A stretch of 64,000 bases of DNA from assembly GCA_030524745.1 (NCBI GenBank), contig JAUNGC010000012.1, positions 1 through 64,000 of the forward strand, read 5' to 3'. The first letter of the stretch is position 1, and the number at the start of each line of letters is the position of its first letter. The translations under genes and the position numbers were made by a program. This document shows positions 53,581-63,740 of the stretch, piece after piece. The DNA comes from Eubacteriales bacterium. GTDB taxonomy: Bacteria > Bacillota > Clostridia > Lachnospirales > Lachnospiraceae. Below the pieces are notes generated by a model that was not told the DNA's origin, searched no databases, and saw only the letters and a program-made list of their open reading frames with translations.

Positions 53581-54612
53581 ATGAAAATCAGCGTCATTTC
53601 ATTCACAAGAGCCGGTGCTGTCAAAAATCTGGAACTTGTCAGAATTTTGCAGGAGAATCATCACCAGGCGGTGAGTTATAGCTGGCATAAATATACGGGA
53701 AGAAGGTTGATCCCGTTTAAGTCACTGAAGCTTTTGTTTCAGGACCTTTGGGAGAATCAGGAAGTCTTTCTGTTTTTATGGGATATGGAGCATGTAGCCG
53801 GCGCCGTGATGCCGTGGCTGAAGGAAAAGGGGCAGGGACCTGCGGTTTTTGTGATGGACGAGGACGGTAAGTTTGTGATCCCCTTTTCCATGGGAAAAAC
53901 GGAAGGAATGCAGGAATGGTGTACCTGGTTTGCCCGTCTCGTGAATGCGGCCGCCGTTATTACTTCGCCCCTTCAAAGGGAGGAACGCTTTCTGGCGGAT
54001 GTGTTTGCGCGGAAAAATCAGCTTCATATACAGGATATTTTCCGGATCCGCACGATCGCAGAGAAACTTTTTTTAAAAGAACCCGTGGGCATTTACAGCG
54101 ATTATCCGATTGACGGCGTACTGCCGGAAGGGCTGGTCGGAGTGGGTTCTGTGATGAATGGGGATAAGCCGGGGATAACGCCGGATTTGGAAGTCGGAAT
54201 TTCCATCACGGACGATTGGGAAGCACCTCATTTTGCAAAGGAATGCAGGATGTTTCCCTGCAATCTGGTGCTGGGAATTGTCTGTCCGGAAGATGTAGAA
54301 GTTCAGAACCTGCAGCGTTTTGCGGTCAGCGTGCTGGCGCAAAATCACCTGTCAAAGGAGCGGGTCTGCGGTCTGTTTTCGGTTCGGGAATTAGCGGATG
54401 AAAAAGGACTTCGGATGCTGGCGGACCGGTTGGATATTCCCTTTTTTACATATAAAAAGGAACAAATGTCTTCAGAAAAGCAGGAGTTGTCAGAAATGTG
54501 CGAAAGCTGCGCTTCTCTGGGAAGCGGCCGGGGAAAGAAGCTTGTGGGATGCCGGGAACAGGACGGCGTCTATCTGGCTGTATACGAAAAGGATGCAAAA
54601 CTCAGCTTCTGA
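53581..54612 (+). CDS. CbiG-like cobalamin biosynthesis protein
   Basis: A 343-residue protein resembling cobalt-precorrin-5A hydrolase. The N-terminal part (KISVISFTRAGAVKNLELVR ... VFLFLWDMEHVAGAVMPWLK) matches the CbiG start. The middle contains AAVITSPLQREERF. The C-terminal domain (about 220-290; NLVLGIVCPEDVEVQNLQRF, then VCGLFSVRELADEKGLRMLA) resembles CobE/CbiG-C, although its glycine-rich start is altered. No other cobalamin gene is nearby. It could be a relic or a specialised paralogue. The SD before ATG 53581 is weak (GGGGGA). Confidence 0.68.
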   Translation: MKISVISFTRAGAVKNLELVRILQENHHQAVSYSWHKYTGRRLIPFKSLKLLFQDLWENQEVFLFLWDMEHVAGAVMPWLKEKGQGPAVFVMDEDGKFVIPFSMGKTEGMQEWCTWFARLVNAAAVITSPLQREERFLADVFARKNQLHIQDIFRIRTIAEKLFLKEPVGIYSDYPIDGVLPEGLVGVGSVMNGDKPGITPDLEVGISITDDWEAPHFAKECRMFPCNLVLGIVCPEDVEVQNLQRFAVSVLAQNHLSKERVCGLFSVRELADEKGLRMLADRLDIPFFTYKKEQMSSEKQELSEMCESCASLGSGRGKKLVGCREQDGVYLAVYEKDAKLSF

Positions 54613-54669
54613 GAAATACAGGAAAGGAACGGGGCGGAAAGCGGCGGCTGTTCTGCCTGCGGTAATGAT

Positions 54670-55566
54670 ATGACAAAACTGGGAATCAATACGGATTTTG
54701 CAGGAGAGTTTGAGAAAATCGAAGATATCAGGCGGTGTCTGGGGCAGATCGCAAACGCCGGTTTTTCCCATATGCACTGGTGTTTTGAGTGGGACGGCGA
54801 TTACCTGTATGCGGTGTCCGAAATGCAGCAGATCAGGGAATGGATGGAAGAGTATGGCCTGAAGGCGAAGTCTCTGCATGCCAGCAAAGGCAGCCGCCGA
54901 AAGGAGGTCTGCAGGATTGCGTCGCATTACCGGAAAGACTATACTTCTGCGATAGAGTATAACAGAATCGCGGGCGTGGAACTGATTAAAAACCGGATAG
55001 AACTGGCAAATGTGCTGCGGGCCACGGAAATTGTGCTGCATATGTATCTGCCTTACCTTGATTTTGCGAAGTTCCCGGATGCGAAAGAGACTTTTTACGG
55101 GCAGGTTTACCGTTCGCTGGATGAACTTTGCGATTTTTGCAGGGAGAAAAATGTCCGCATTTGTATCGAAAATCTTTTTGAAGCGCCGGGAGAATTGCAG
55201 ATCGAACAATTTGACAGGCTTTTTTTGCGTTATCCCGCAGATTTTCTGGGATTGTGTCTGGATACCGGACATGCAAATCTTGTCGGCGGAGACGCTTTTT
55301 TAGCGGAACTGACCGGGCGGTTTCAGAGCAGGCTGTATTCCATTCATATGCACGACAACAATGGATGGGGCGTAGAGCATGGCTGCAACGATGCTCATAT
55401 GCTGCCGGGCGAGGGAAGCATTGACTGGCCTGCGCTGATGAAAAGACTGCGCGGTTCGGCCTATGAAGCGCCCTGGGTGCTGGAAGTCAACAAGCCTGCG
55501 GACGAGGATGCGGAAAGCTTTTTGAGACGGGCGCATCAGGCGGGAGAGTGGATGGCCGGTTTGTGA
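54670..55566 (+). CDS. Sugar phosphate isomerase/epimerase-like TIM-barrel protein
   Basis: A 298-residue xylose-isomerase-like/AP-endonuclease-2 fold. Likely metal ligands are the Glu in [13 protein letters not shown], the Asp/His in [15 protein letters not shown], the His in SIHMHDNNG, and the Glu in [14 protein letters not shown]. No DNA-repair-specific feature is seen, so a sugar isomerase or epimerase is more likely than endonuclease IV. The SD is poor (GCGGTAATG); translation may depend on the gene before it, 57 bases upstream. A uridine phosphorylase gene follows 19 bases later. Confidence 0.8.
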   Translation: MTKLGINTDFAGEFEKIEDIRRCLGQIANAGFSHMHWCFEWDGDYLYAVSEMQQIREWMEEYGLKAKSLHASKGSRRKEVCRIASHYRKDYTSAIEYNRIAGVELIKNRIELANVLRATEIVLHMYLPYLDFAKFPDAKETFYGQVYRSLDELCDFCREKNVRICIENLFEAPGELQIEQFDRLFLRYPADFLGLCLDTGHANLVGGDAFLAELTGRFQSRLYSIHMHDNNGWGVEHGCNDAHMLPGEGSIDWPALMKRLRGSAYEAPWVLEVNKPADEDAESFLRRAHQAGEWMAGL

Positions 55567-55585
55567 CGGCAGAAACGAGGCAAAA

Positions 55586-56353
55586 ATGAAATATGCAGAA
55601 GAAGGAATGCAGTACCATTTGCAGATTCGCAATGGAGAAGTGGGGAAGTATGTGATCCTGCCCGGAGATCCGAAACGATGTGAAAAGATCGCGCGGTATT
55701 TTGACGATCCGGTTCTGGTTGCCGACAGCAGGGAATTTATCACTTATAACGGTTATCTGGAAGGGGTAAAGGTCAGCGTGACCTCCACCGGAATCGGCGG
55801 CCCTTCCGCGGCCATCGCAATGGAAGAACTGGTGAAGGCGGGCGCGCATACCTTTATCCGGGTGGGAACCTGCGGCGGCATGGATACCGAAGTCAAAAGC
55901 GGGGATTTAGTCATTGCCACCGGCGCGATCCGTGCGGAAGGAACCAGCAGGGAATATGCCCCCATCGAGTTTCCGGCGGTGGCAGATCCTGATCTGGTGA
56001 TCGCGCTGCGGAATGCGGCACAGAAACTGGGTGCGCCCTGTCATGTGGGAATCGTGCAGTGCAAAGATTCCTTTTACGGGCAGCACGAACCGGAGATTAT
56101 GCCGGTGGATTACGATTTAAAACAGAAATGGAGCGCCTGGATGCGGCTTGGCTGCAAAGCTTCCGAAATGGAATCGGCCGCGCTGTTCGTGGTGGCCAGT
56201 TATCTTCGCGTGCGTTGCGGCAGCGTTTTTCTGGCGGTTGCCAATCAGGAGAGGGAAAAGGCCGGTCTTTTTAATCCCGTGGTCCACGATACGGACCTGG
56301 CAATCCGCACAGGCGTGGAAGCGCTCAAAGAGCTGATCCGAAAGGAAAAATAA
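55586..56353 (+). CDS. udp: Uridine phosphorylase
   Basis: A 255-residue nucleoside phosphorylase that splits uridine with phosphate in pyrimidine salvage. The N-terminal [17 protein letters not shown], the phosphate/nucleoside loops [16 protein letters not shown] and RVGTCGGMD, and the later [20 protein letters not shown] are typical of UdP/NP-I enzymes. Purine specificity is less likely given length and motifs. ATG 55586 follows CGAGG. The stop is 4 bases before addB. Confidence 0.88.
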   Translation: MKYAEEGMQYHLQIRNGEVGKYVILPGDPKRCEKIARYFDDPVLVADSREFITYNGYLEGVKVSVTSTGIGGPSAAIAMEELVKAGAHTFIRVGTCGGMDTEVKSGDLVIATGAIRAEGTSREYAPIEFPAVADPDLVIALRNAAQKLGAPCHVGIVQCKDSFYGQHEPEIMPVDYDLKQKWSAWMRLGCKASEMESAALFVVASYLRVRCGSVFLAVANQEREKAGLFNPVVHDTDLAIRTGVEALKELIRKEK

Positions 56354-56357
56354 AAAG

Positions 56358-59300
56358 ATGTCTCTGCGTTTTATCATCGGTGCGTCCGGCGCCGGAAAAA
56401 GCACTTATATTTATCGGGAAATCATAGAGCGGTCCATAAAAGAGCCGTCCGGGAAATATTTTATCATTGTGCCGGATCAGTTCACGATGCAGACGCAGAT
56501 GGATCTGGTGACGATGCATGAAAAAAAGGGCATTATGAACATCGACGTCTTAAGTTTCGGACGTCTGACGCACCGGATCTTTGAAGAACTGGGCGGCGCA
56601 GAGCGGCCTATGCTGGACGATACGGGAAAGAGCCTCATCATCCGCAAGGTGGCGGCAGGATTGAAAGAGGAAATGCCCCTGATCGGCGGAAACTTAAGCA
56701 AAACCGGCTATGTGCATGAGGTGAAGTCCGCCCTGTCGGAATTCATGCAGTATGGCGTAGGCCTTGCGGAACTGGAAGAACTGGCCGATTTTTCCCAAAA
56801 ACGCGGACAGCTTTATCAGAAGCTGAAGGATCTGCAGGTGATTTACGGCGGCTTTCTGGATTATATCCATGACAAATTCCTGACGGTGGAGGAATCTTTG
56901 GAGGTCCTTTCTTCGATTTTGCCCAAATCTGCCCTGATGAAAGACAGCGTGATCGTATTCGACGGATTTACCGGATTTACGCCGGTTCAGAATAAGGTGA
57001 TCGAAAGGCTGCTGGGCCTTGCAAAAGAAGTGATCGTGACGATCACGGCGGACGGGAGAGCCTTTCCGGAAGGAAAAGCAGAAAATCCAAAACGCCCGGT
57101 CAACGAACAGGATCTGTTCGCCATGAGCTCCAAAATGATTTTTTCCCTCTGTAAACTGGCCGAAGAAGCGCAGACGCAGCGGGGAGAGGACGTTGTTCTG
57201 GCGCCGAAGCGGATACCCCGTTTTGCAAAATCGTCCGCACTGGCGCATCTGGAACGGTATTTATTCCGCTATCCGGCGAAGGCGTTTGACGGTGAGACGA
57301 AACAGCTGCGGATTCTGGAAGCATCCACCCAGCGGGAGGAAGTGCGGCAGATCTGTATTGCGATCCGCCGTCTGGTGCGCGAGGAAGGTTATTGCTACCG
57401 GGACATCGCCGTGATCTGTGGGGATTTCAACGCTTATGCAAGCTGCATGGAGCAGGAATTTTCGGCATATGACATTCCGGTTTATATGGACCGGACACGG
57501 GGAATCGTGCTGAATCCCTTCATTGAATATATCAAGAGCGCGCTGCAGGTGCGGGTGCAGAATTACAGCTATGAGGCGGTTTTTCACTATTTGAGAAGCG
57601 GCTTGGCGGATTTTGTGCCGGAGGATGTGGACAGGCTGGAGGTGTATGTCCGCTCGCTGGGTATCCGGGGAAGGAAAAAGTGGGAGACCATGTTCGTCTA
57701 CCGCTTGGAGGATATGACGGATCCGGTAAAAGAACTGGAAGAGCTCAACGCTCTGCGGGAAAAGCTGGTGGCCCAGATGGAACCGCTGTACGGCAATTAC
57801 AAAAAGACGGAGGAATTTGCCGCTGGGCTTTACCGCTTTATCGCCGAAAATCAGGTGCAGCAAAAACTCAAGCGATTTGAAGAGAACTTTGAGGCGACAA
57901 ACGACCCGGTGCGCGCCCGGGAGTATGCGCAGATTTACCGGCTGGTCATGGATCTTCTGGATCAGATCGTCAGCCTGATCGGAGAGGAAGCGTCAAAGCC
58001 GGAAGAGTTTGCCAAAATACTGGAAGCGGGTTTTGAAGAAATCCAGGTCGGCACGATTCCCCAGAATGTGGACCGGGTCGTGGTGGGAGATATGGAGCGC
58101 ACCCGCTTAAAGCAGGTGAAGGCCCTGTTTTTTGCGGGGGTGAACGACAGCTATATTCCCAAAAACGCGGGAAAAGGCGGCATCATTTCCGATCTGGACC
58201 GGGAATTTTTATCCGGTTCGGGGAAAGAACTTGCGCCAACGCCCAGACAGCAGATGTACATTCAGAAATTTTATCTGTATTTGAATATGACCAAGCCCTC
58301 CGAAGGGCTTGTGCTTTCCTATGCCCGCATGAGCGCGGAAGGCAAGGCGATGCGTCAAAGCTTTCTGATCGGCCAGATGCAGCGGCTGTTTCCTGCGCTT
58401 TTTGTGGAACAGCCGGAAAAGGAGCCGGTTCTTTCCCAAATGCAGTCCTTAAAGGACGGGCGGGAATATCTGGTATCCTCTCTGCGCAGCTATGCGGATA
58501 CGACGCTGCCGAAAGAAGAAGAACGGACGTTTTTTACCCTGTATCATCTGTATCACAGGGACGATGTGTACAGGGTGTGGTCGGGAAAGCTGACGGACAC
58601 CGCATTTTTCCGTTATCGGGAGTCGTCTCTGGGACGGGCGGTGGCGCTGGCTTTGTACGGGCAGACGCTGCAGGGGAGCGTGAGCCGCTTAGAGCAGTAC
58701 GCGGCGTGCGCTTACGCTCATTTTCTGCGCTACGGACTGAAACTGAAGGAGCAGGGAGAGTTCAGCTTTGAAGCGGTAGACCTGGGAAATATTTTTCACG
58801 GCGTGCTGGAAATTTTTGCGGAAAAGCTGAAGGAAAATCATTATACTTGGTTTGACTTTCCAAAGGAAGAGGGGGAGCGGCTGATCGAAGAAGCGGTGGA
58901 CGCTTACGCCGTGACCTATCACAATACGGTGCTTTTTGACAGCGCCCGCAACGCCTATATGATTACGCGGATCAAGCGGATTTTAAAGCGCACCGTGGAG
59001 ACGATGCAGTATCAGTTAAAGAAGGGCAGCTTTGTGCCGGAGCAGTTTGAAGTATCTTTTTCGGTACTGGAGGAACTGGACAGCGTCAACATCGCGCTGT
59101 CGGAACATGAAAAAATGCGGCTTCGGGGCAGGATCGACCGGATGGATGTGAAAGAGGATGAAAAGCACGTTTATGTGAAGGTCATGGATTATAAGTCGGG
59201 AAGTAAGGATTTTTCCCTGGCGGCCCTGTATTATGGGCTGCAGTTGCAGCTGGTGGTATATCTGAACGCGGCCATGGAGATTGCGGCAAAAAAACATCCG

Positions 59301-59816
59301 GACAAGGAGATCGTGCCCGCCGCTATGTTGTATTACCGGGTGCAGGACCCGGTGATCGAAGCTGTGTCTGAGGAAGCGGGGCCGGAAGAAATCAACCGGC
59401 AGATTTTAAAGGCGCTGCGCACTACGGGCGTGGTGAATGCGTCGGAAAATGTGGTGCAGGGGCTGGATGCCGCGTTTACGGACCGGTCCGACGTGGTGCC
59501 CGTGGAGCGTAAAAAAGACGGCAGCTACAGCGCCCGCGCCAGCGTCATGACAGAAGAGGATTTTAAAACGGTTTCCGACTATGTCAATCAGAAGATCCGG
59601 CAGTCCGGAAGACAGATTTTAGACGGAAGGATCGCGCTGGATCCTTATACGCAGGGCAATCAGAGCGCCTGTGATTTTTGCGCCTACAAAAAGGTCTGCG
59701 GATTTGATAAAAAGATCGACGGTTTTGCTTTGCGGGAACTGGAAAATCTGCCGGATGACGAAGCGATTTCGCGCATCAGAGAGGAGGTAGCCCATGGCGA
59801 TGAAGTTCACACCTGA
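56358..59816 (+). CDS. addB: AddAB helicase-nuclease subunit B
   Basis: An 1152-residue subunit of the AddAB complex that resects double-strand breaks and loads RecA at Chi. Walker A is GASGAGKS (8-15). The C-terminal nuclease domain has VMDYKSGSKDF. The Fe-S cluster Cys set is visible as Cys784 (QYAACAYAHF) plus Cys1105, Cys1108 and Cys1114 (CDFCAYKKVC). No good SD precedes ATG 56358 (AAAAGATG), which fits coupling to the udp gene 4 bases upstream. It overlaps addA by 23 bases. Confidence 0.96.
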   Translation: MSLRFIIGASGAGKSTYIYREIIERSIKEPSGKYFIIVPDQFTMQTQMDLVTMHEKKGIMNIDVLSFGRLTHRIFEELGGAERPMLDDTGKSLIIRKVAAGLKEEMPLIGGNLSKTGYVHEVKSALSEFMQYGVGLAELEELADFSQKRGQLYQKLKDLQVIYGGFLDYIHDKFLTVEESLEVLSSILPKSALMKDSVIVFDGFTGFTPVQNKVIERLLGLAKEVIVTITADGRAFPEGKAENPKRPVNEQDLFAMSSKMIFSLCKLAEEAQTQRGEDVVLAPKRIPRFAKSSALAHLERYLFRYPAKAFDGETKQLRILEASTQREEVRQICIAIRRLVREEGYCYRDIAVICGDFNAYASCMEQEFSAYDIPVYMDRTRGIVLNPFIEYIKSALQVRVQNYSYEAVFHYLRSGLADFVPEDVDRLEVYVRSLGIRGRKKWETMFVYRLEDMTDPVKELEELNALREKLVAQMEPLYGNYKKTEEFAAGLYRFIAENQVQQKLKRFEENFEATNDPVRAREYAQIYRLVMDLLDQIVSLIGEEASKPEEFAKILEAGFEEIQVGTIPQNVDRVVVGDMERTRLKQVKALFFAGVNDSYIPKNAGKGGIISDLDREFLSGSGKELAPTPRQQMYIQKFYLYLNMTKPSEGLVLSYARMSAEGKAMRQSFLIGQMQRLFPALFVEQPEKEPVLSQMQSLKDGREYLVSSLRSYADTTLPKEEERTFFTLYHLYHRDDVYRVWSGKLTDTAFFRYRESSLGRAVALALYGQTLQGSVSRLEQYAACAYAHFLRYGLKLKEQGEFSFEAVDLGNIFHGVLEIFAEKLKENHYTWFDFPKEEGERLIEEAVDAYAVTYHNTVLFDSARNAYMITRIKRILKRTVETMQYQLKKGSFVPEQFEVSFSVLEELDSVNIALSEHEKMRLRGRIDRMDVKEDEKHVYVKVMDYKSGSKDFSLAALYYGLQLQLVVYLNAAMEIAAKKHPDKEIVPAAMLYYRVQDPVIEAVSEEAGPEEINRQILKALRTTGVVNASENVVQGLDAAFTDRSDVVPVERKKDGSYSARASVMTEEDFKTVSDYVNQKIRQSGRQILDGRIALDPYTQGNQSACDFCAYKKVCGFDKKIDGFALRELENLPDDEAISRIREEVAHGDEVHT

Positions 59817-62800
59817 CCAGCAGCGGGTTATCGATCTGAGAAACTGCAATATTCTGGTATCGGCTGCAGCCGGCTCCGGCAAAACCGCGGTGCTGGTGGA
59901 ACGGATTACCGAATTGGTGAGCGCCCCCGAAAACCGGACGGATATCGACAAATTGCTGGTGGTGACCTTTACCAACGCCGCGGCTGCTCAGATGCGGGAA
60001 AGGCTGGCAAAGGCGCTGTCTGAAAGGGCGGAACTGGACCCGGAAAACCAGCATTTGCAGCGGCAGCTCACCTTGATTCACAATGCCCAGATTACAACGA
60101 TAGACAGTTTTTGTATGTATCTGATCCGGAATCATTTCAACGACATCGGGCTGGATCCGGATTTTCGGACGGCGGATGAAGGGGAAATGAAGCTTTTATT
60201 CCAGGATGTTTTAAAACAGCTTCTGGAAGAAAAATTCGAGCAGAAAGACCCGGATTTTTTACATTGCGTGGAATGCTTTGTGCCCGGCGGCAGGGAGAGC
60301 AGGCTGGAAGAACTGATTTTGCAGATTCATGCGTTTTCCATGAGTTATCCCTGGCCGAAGGAGTGGCTGAACCGCCATCGGGCGGATTATGATATCGCTT
60401 CCGTGGAAGAACTGGAACAGACGGAATGGTTTGAAGGCATGAAAGAGACGGTAGCGGGGGTGCTTTGCGAGTGCGGGCAGCAGTTAAGGAAGACGCTGCA
60501 GCTGTGCGCACAGCCTGACGGCCCTTACATGTATGCGGCGGCGCTGGAAGCGGATCTGGAACTGACAGAGCAGCTTGAAAAGGCCGCCGGACAGGCACAG
60601 GACGGCTGGGCGGAGACGCTTTATGCCCGGCTTTCGGCGCTTTCCTTCCCGAAGCTGGGCGTAAAAAAGGACCCGTCTGTTTCAGCAGAGAAGCGGGAGC
60701 AGGCGAAGAAGGAGCGGGAGCGGGTCAAAACCATGCTCACAGCGCTGAAAGAGAAGTATTTTTACGCCCCGCCTCAAAAGTGGGTGGAAGAAATGCAGAA
60801 AGCCGCGCCTGCGCTGCACGCGCTGGTGGATCTGGCGCTTTTGTTTCAGGAAAAGCTGGCGGAAAAGAAGCGGGAAAAAAATCTCCTGGACTTTTCGGAT
60901 ATGGAACATATGGCGCTGCAGATTTTGCTGAACTTCGATGAGGACGGCAATCCGGTTCCGTCAAAGACGGCGCTGGAATACAGGGAGCAGTTTGGGGAAA
61001 TTCTGATCGACGAATATCAGGACTCCAATCTGGTACAGGAACTTTTGTTACAGAGCATTTCCGGCGAGGATGACAAAAAGTTCAACCGCTTTATGGTGGG
61101 GGATGTGAAGCAGAGCATTTACAAATTCCGGCTGGCGCGTCCGGAACTTTTCATGGAAAAATTTGACTGCTATGAGAAGGAGGACGGCGATTGCGTCCGG
61201 GTGGATTTGAAGCAGAACTTCAGAAGCCGCCGGGAAGTGACGGACTGCGTCAACGATGTCTTCTTACAGGTGATGCATAAGGGTCTGGGCGGCGTGGAAT
61301 ATGACAGCGACGCCGCGCTCTATCCCGCGGCTGAATTCCCGCAGCAGGAGAAAGCTGGCGAAGAAATGAGAACGTCCGGGGAAGCCGCCGGAGAAGCGCC
61401 GCAGCCAGAGAACGCGGATGTGTCCCCTTACGAGCCGGAATTTCTGATTGCTTTAGAGGACGGCAGGGAGAGCGGCAAAGAACTGGAAGCGCGCATGATC
61501 GCGGACCGGATCCGCAGTCTGGTGGGAACGCTGCAGGTCCGGGACCCTGAAACGAAAGAAATGCGGCCTGCTTCTTATCGGGATATCGTCATTTTGCTGC
61601 GCACCACTTCCGGATGGGACGAAACCTTTAAAAAAATTCTGGAGGAAGCCGGGATTCCTGTCCATGTGACTTCCCGGACCGGCTATTTCGCGGCCACCGA
61701 GGTGCAGAATGTGTTGAATTTCCTGCGGGTTTTAAACAATCCGCTGCAGGACATTCCGCTGTTTGGCGTGCTGCATTCCGGCATCGGAGATTTTTCGGAT
61801 GAGGAAATCGCGGCGCTTCGGGCCATGGATGAAAACGGAAAAAGAAAGCTCTACGACTGCATGAAGCTGGCGGCGCAGAAAGAAGAGAATGCGGAAACAG
61901 AGGAGAATGCGCAAACAGAGGTGAAAGCGCAGAAAGAGGAGAAGGCGCCGGGCGCAAAGTGCCGGGTCTTTCTGGATTTTTTGCAGCGCTTCCGGGAATA
62001 TGCGGTATATCTGCCGATCCATGATCTGATCGGACGTTTCCTGGAGGAAACGGGATATTTGTATACAGTGAGCGCGCTGCCGGGAGGCGGCCAGCGCAGG
62101 GCCAATGTGGAAATGCTTCTGGCAAGGGCGGAAAGCTTTGAAAAAACCAGCTATTCCGGCCTGTTCCATTTCATCCGCTATATCGAGCAGATGGAAAAGT
62201 ATGATGTGGACTATGGGGAAAGCGGCACAATGGATGAAAACGCGGACGTGGTGCGCATTATGAGCATTCATAAAAGCAAGGGGCTGGAGTTTCCGATCTG
62301 CTTTGTGTCGGGGCTTTCCAAGCGGTTTAACCGTCAGGATACGGTGCAGCCTGTTATCATGGACATGGATATGGGGCTGGCGCTGGATTGTGTGGACCCT
62401 GTGGCCCGCACGAAGCGGACGACGCTGAAAAAGAATGTGTTGGCCCGCAAGCTTTTAGCCGACAGTATGGGAGAGGAACTGCGGGTGCTGTATGTGGCGA
62501 TGACGAGAGCGGAGGAAAAACTCATCCTGACCGCGTCCTGCAAGACGGAAAAAGCACCGGAGCAGGAAAAATTACCGGACAGTGCAGAACTGCCGGCGGT
62601 GTCCCCCGTCCGTCTGATGGAGGCGTCCTGCTTTTATGATATCCTGCTTCCGGCCTGGCAGACGGCAAAAAGACAGGTGCGCTGTGTGGGAGTAGAGGAT
62701 TTTGCGGCACAGGAACTGACGCAGCTTGCCGCACAGGGAAATTTAAGACAGCGTCTGGAAGTTTCCGATCCGGCAGAATATCTGGATACGGACGCCTGCC

Positions 62801-63519
62801 GCGCCCTGCTGGGACGCATCCAAAGCAGCTATGCCCATGAAAATCTGGCGGAACTGTTTGTGAAGACGACGGTTTCGGAACTGAAAAAGGCAGGCATGCA
62901 GGAGACGGAGGAAAACAGCGCGCATCTGTTTGAGGAAGAGGAGATCATTCCCTATCTGCCCCGGTTCGTGCAAAAAGAAGAGGGAAACGTGACCGGTACG
63001 ACGAGAGGCAGCGCCTATCACCGTCTGCTGGAACTGTTTCCGATTGAAAAGAAGGAAAACACCGCAGACTGGACGGCGGAAGAAGTCCGGGATATCATTG
63101 CCAAAAAAAGAGAGAGTAAAGAACTGACGGAAGAATATGCCGCGGTGATCAACCCGCACAAAATTGCAGTATTTTTGCGTTCTGCGCTGGCAGGGCGCAT
63201 GCGGCGGGCGCAGCTTGGCGGGAGGTTAAGACGAGAGCAGCCCTTTGTGCTGGGAATACCGGCCAGTCAGTTAAAACCATCGCTGCCAAAGGAGGAGACG
63301 GTGCTGATTCAGGGAATTATTGACGTTTTCTTTGAGGAGGACGGCGCTCTGGTGGTGGCGGATTACAAGACGGACGCCGTGAAAGAGGCGCAGGAACTGG
63401 TGCGCCGCTATCAGGTGCAGTTGGATTATTATGCGCAGGCGCTGGAAAGGCTGACAGGGAAGGATGTGAAGGAAAAGATCATCTATTCCTTTGCGCTGGA
63501 GCAGGAAATTGTGTTGTAA
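59794..63519 (+). CDS. addA: AddAB helicase-nuclease subunit A
   Basis: A 1241-residue UvrD-like 3'-5' helicase with C-terminal RecB-type nuclease. Walker A is AAGSGKT (25-31). Other motifs are FTNAAAAQMRERL, IDEYQDSN, GDVKQSIYKFRLARPE, IMSIHKSKGLEFPICFVSGL and VAMTRAEEKL. The nuclease residues lie in LVVADYKTDAV. AGGAGG is 6 bases before ATG 59794, inside the end of addB, so the subunits are translationally coupled. A four-unit hexapeptide repeat lies near residues 694-717. Confidence 0.96.
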   Translation: MAMKFTPDQQRVIDLRNCNILVSAAAGSGKTAVLVERITELVSAPENRTDIDKLLVVTFTNAAAAQMRERLAKALSERAELDPENQHLQRQLTLIHNAQITTIDSFCMYLIRNHFNDIGLDPDFRTADEGEMKLLFQDVLKQLLEEKFEQKDPDFLHCVECFVPGGRESRLEELILQIHAFSMSYPWPKEWLNRHRADYDIASVEELEQTEWFEGMKETVAGVLCECGQQLRKTLQLCAQPDGPYMYAAALEADLELTEQLEKAAGQAQDGWAETLYARLSALSFPKLGVKKDPSVSAEKREQAKKERERVKTMLTALKEKYFYAPPQKWVEEMQKAAPALHALVDLALLFQEKLAEKKREKNLLDFSDMEHMALQILLNFDEDGNPVPSKTALEYREQFGEILIDEYQDSNLVQELLLQSISGEDDKKFNRFMVGDVKQSIYKFRLARPELFMEKFDCYEKEDGDCVRVDLKQNFRSRREVTDCVNDVFLQVMHKGLGGVEYDSDAALYPAAEFPQQEKAGEEMRTSGEAAGEAPQPENADVSPYEPEFLIALEDGRESGKELEARMIADRIRSLVGTLQVRDPETKEMRPASYRDIVILLRTTSGWDETFKKILEEAGIPVHVTSRTGYFAATEVQNVLNFLRVLNNPLQDIPLFGVLHSGIGDFSDEEIAALRAMDENGKRKLYDCMKLAAQKEENAETEENAQTEVKAQKEEKAPGAKCRVFLDFLQRFREYAVYLPIHDLIGRFLEETGYLYTVSALPGGGQRRANVEMLLARAESFEKTSYSGLFHFIRYIEQMEKYDVDYGESGTMDENADVVRIMSIHKSKGLEFPICFVSGLSKRFNRQDTVQPVIMDMDMGLALDCVDPVARTKRTTLKKNVLARKLLADSMGEELRVLYVAMTRAEEKLILTASCKTEKAPEQEKLPDSAELPAVSPVRLMEASCFYDILLPAWQTAKRQVRCVGVEDFAAQELTQLAAQGNLRQRLEVSDPAEYLDTDACRALLGRIQSSYAHENLAELFVKTTVSELKKAGMQETEENSAHLFEEEEIIPYLPRFVQKEEGNVTGTTRGSAYHRLLELFPIEKKENTADWTAEEVRDIIAKKRESKELTEEYAAVINPHKIAVFLRSALAGRMRRAQLGGRLRREQPFVLGIPASQLKPSLPKEETVLIQGIIDVFFEEDGALVVADYKTDAVKEAQELVRRYQVQLDYYAQALERLTGKDVKEKIIYSFALEQEIVL
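61873..61944 (+). repeat. 18-bp tandem repeat inside addA
   Basis: Four units encode AQKEEN, AETEEN, AQTEVK and AQKEEK, a charged insertion in the AddA 2B-like region. The copy number may vary between strains. Confidence 0.75.
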
Positions 63520-63634
63520 GCGCGGACCTGTCCGGCACCCTTTCGGCGGGGATACTGTTCCTTCCCTGTCCCGTCGGCGGCGGGACAGGGAAGGAACGGT
63601 ATCCCCGCCGAAAGGGTGCCGGACAGGTCTGCGC
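63520..63634. repeat. Near-perfect 49-bp-stem palindrome after addA
   Basis: Left arm 63525-63573 and right arm 63581-63629 are complementary over 49 bp with a single T-G mismatch, around a 7-base loop. GCGC at 63520-63523 and 63631-63634 extend the stem past one unpaired pair. It begins at the base after the addA stop. There is no T-tract, so it is not a standard terminator. Confidence 0.9.
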
Positions 63635-63740
63635 CAGGGGAGGTTGTGGATGCCTGCCGGGAAAAGGAAAGGGTTGGCAGCTTGACCGGAAATGGGAGAA
63701 TGGAGGAAAGCAATATAGGAACTTTTTTAGAATAGAAAAT

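Noticed and set aside
63520-63634. Rho-independent terminator for addA
   Set aside because: The stem is very long and no T-run follows on the + strand, so it is reported as a palindromic repeat instead.
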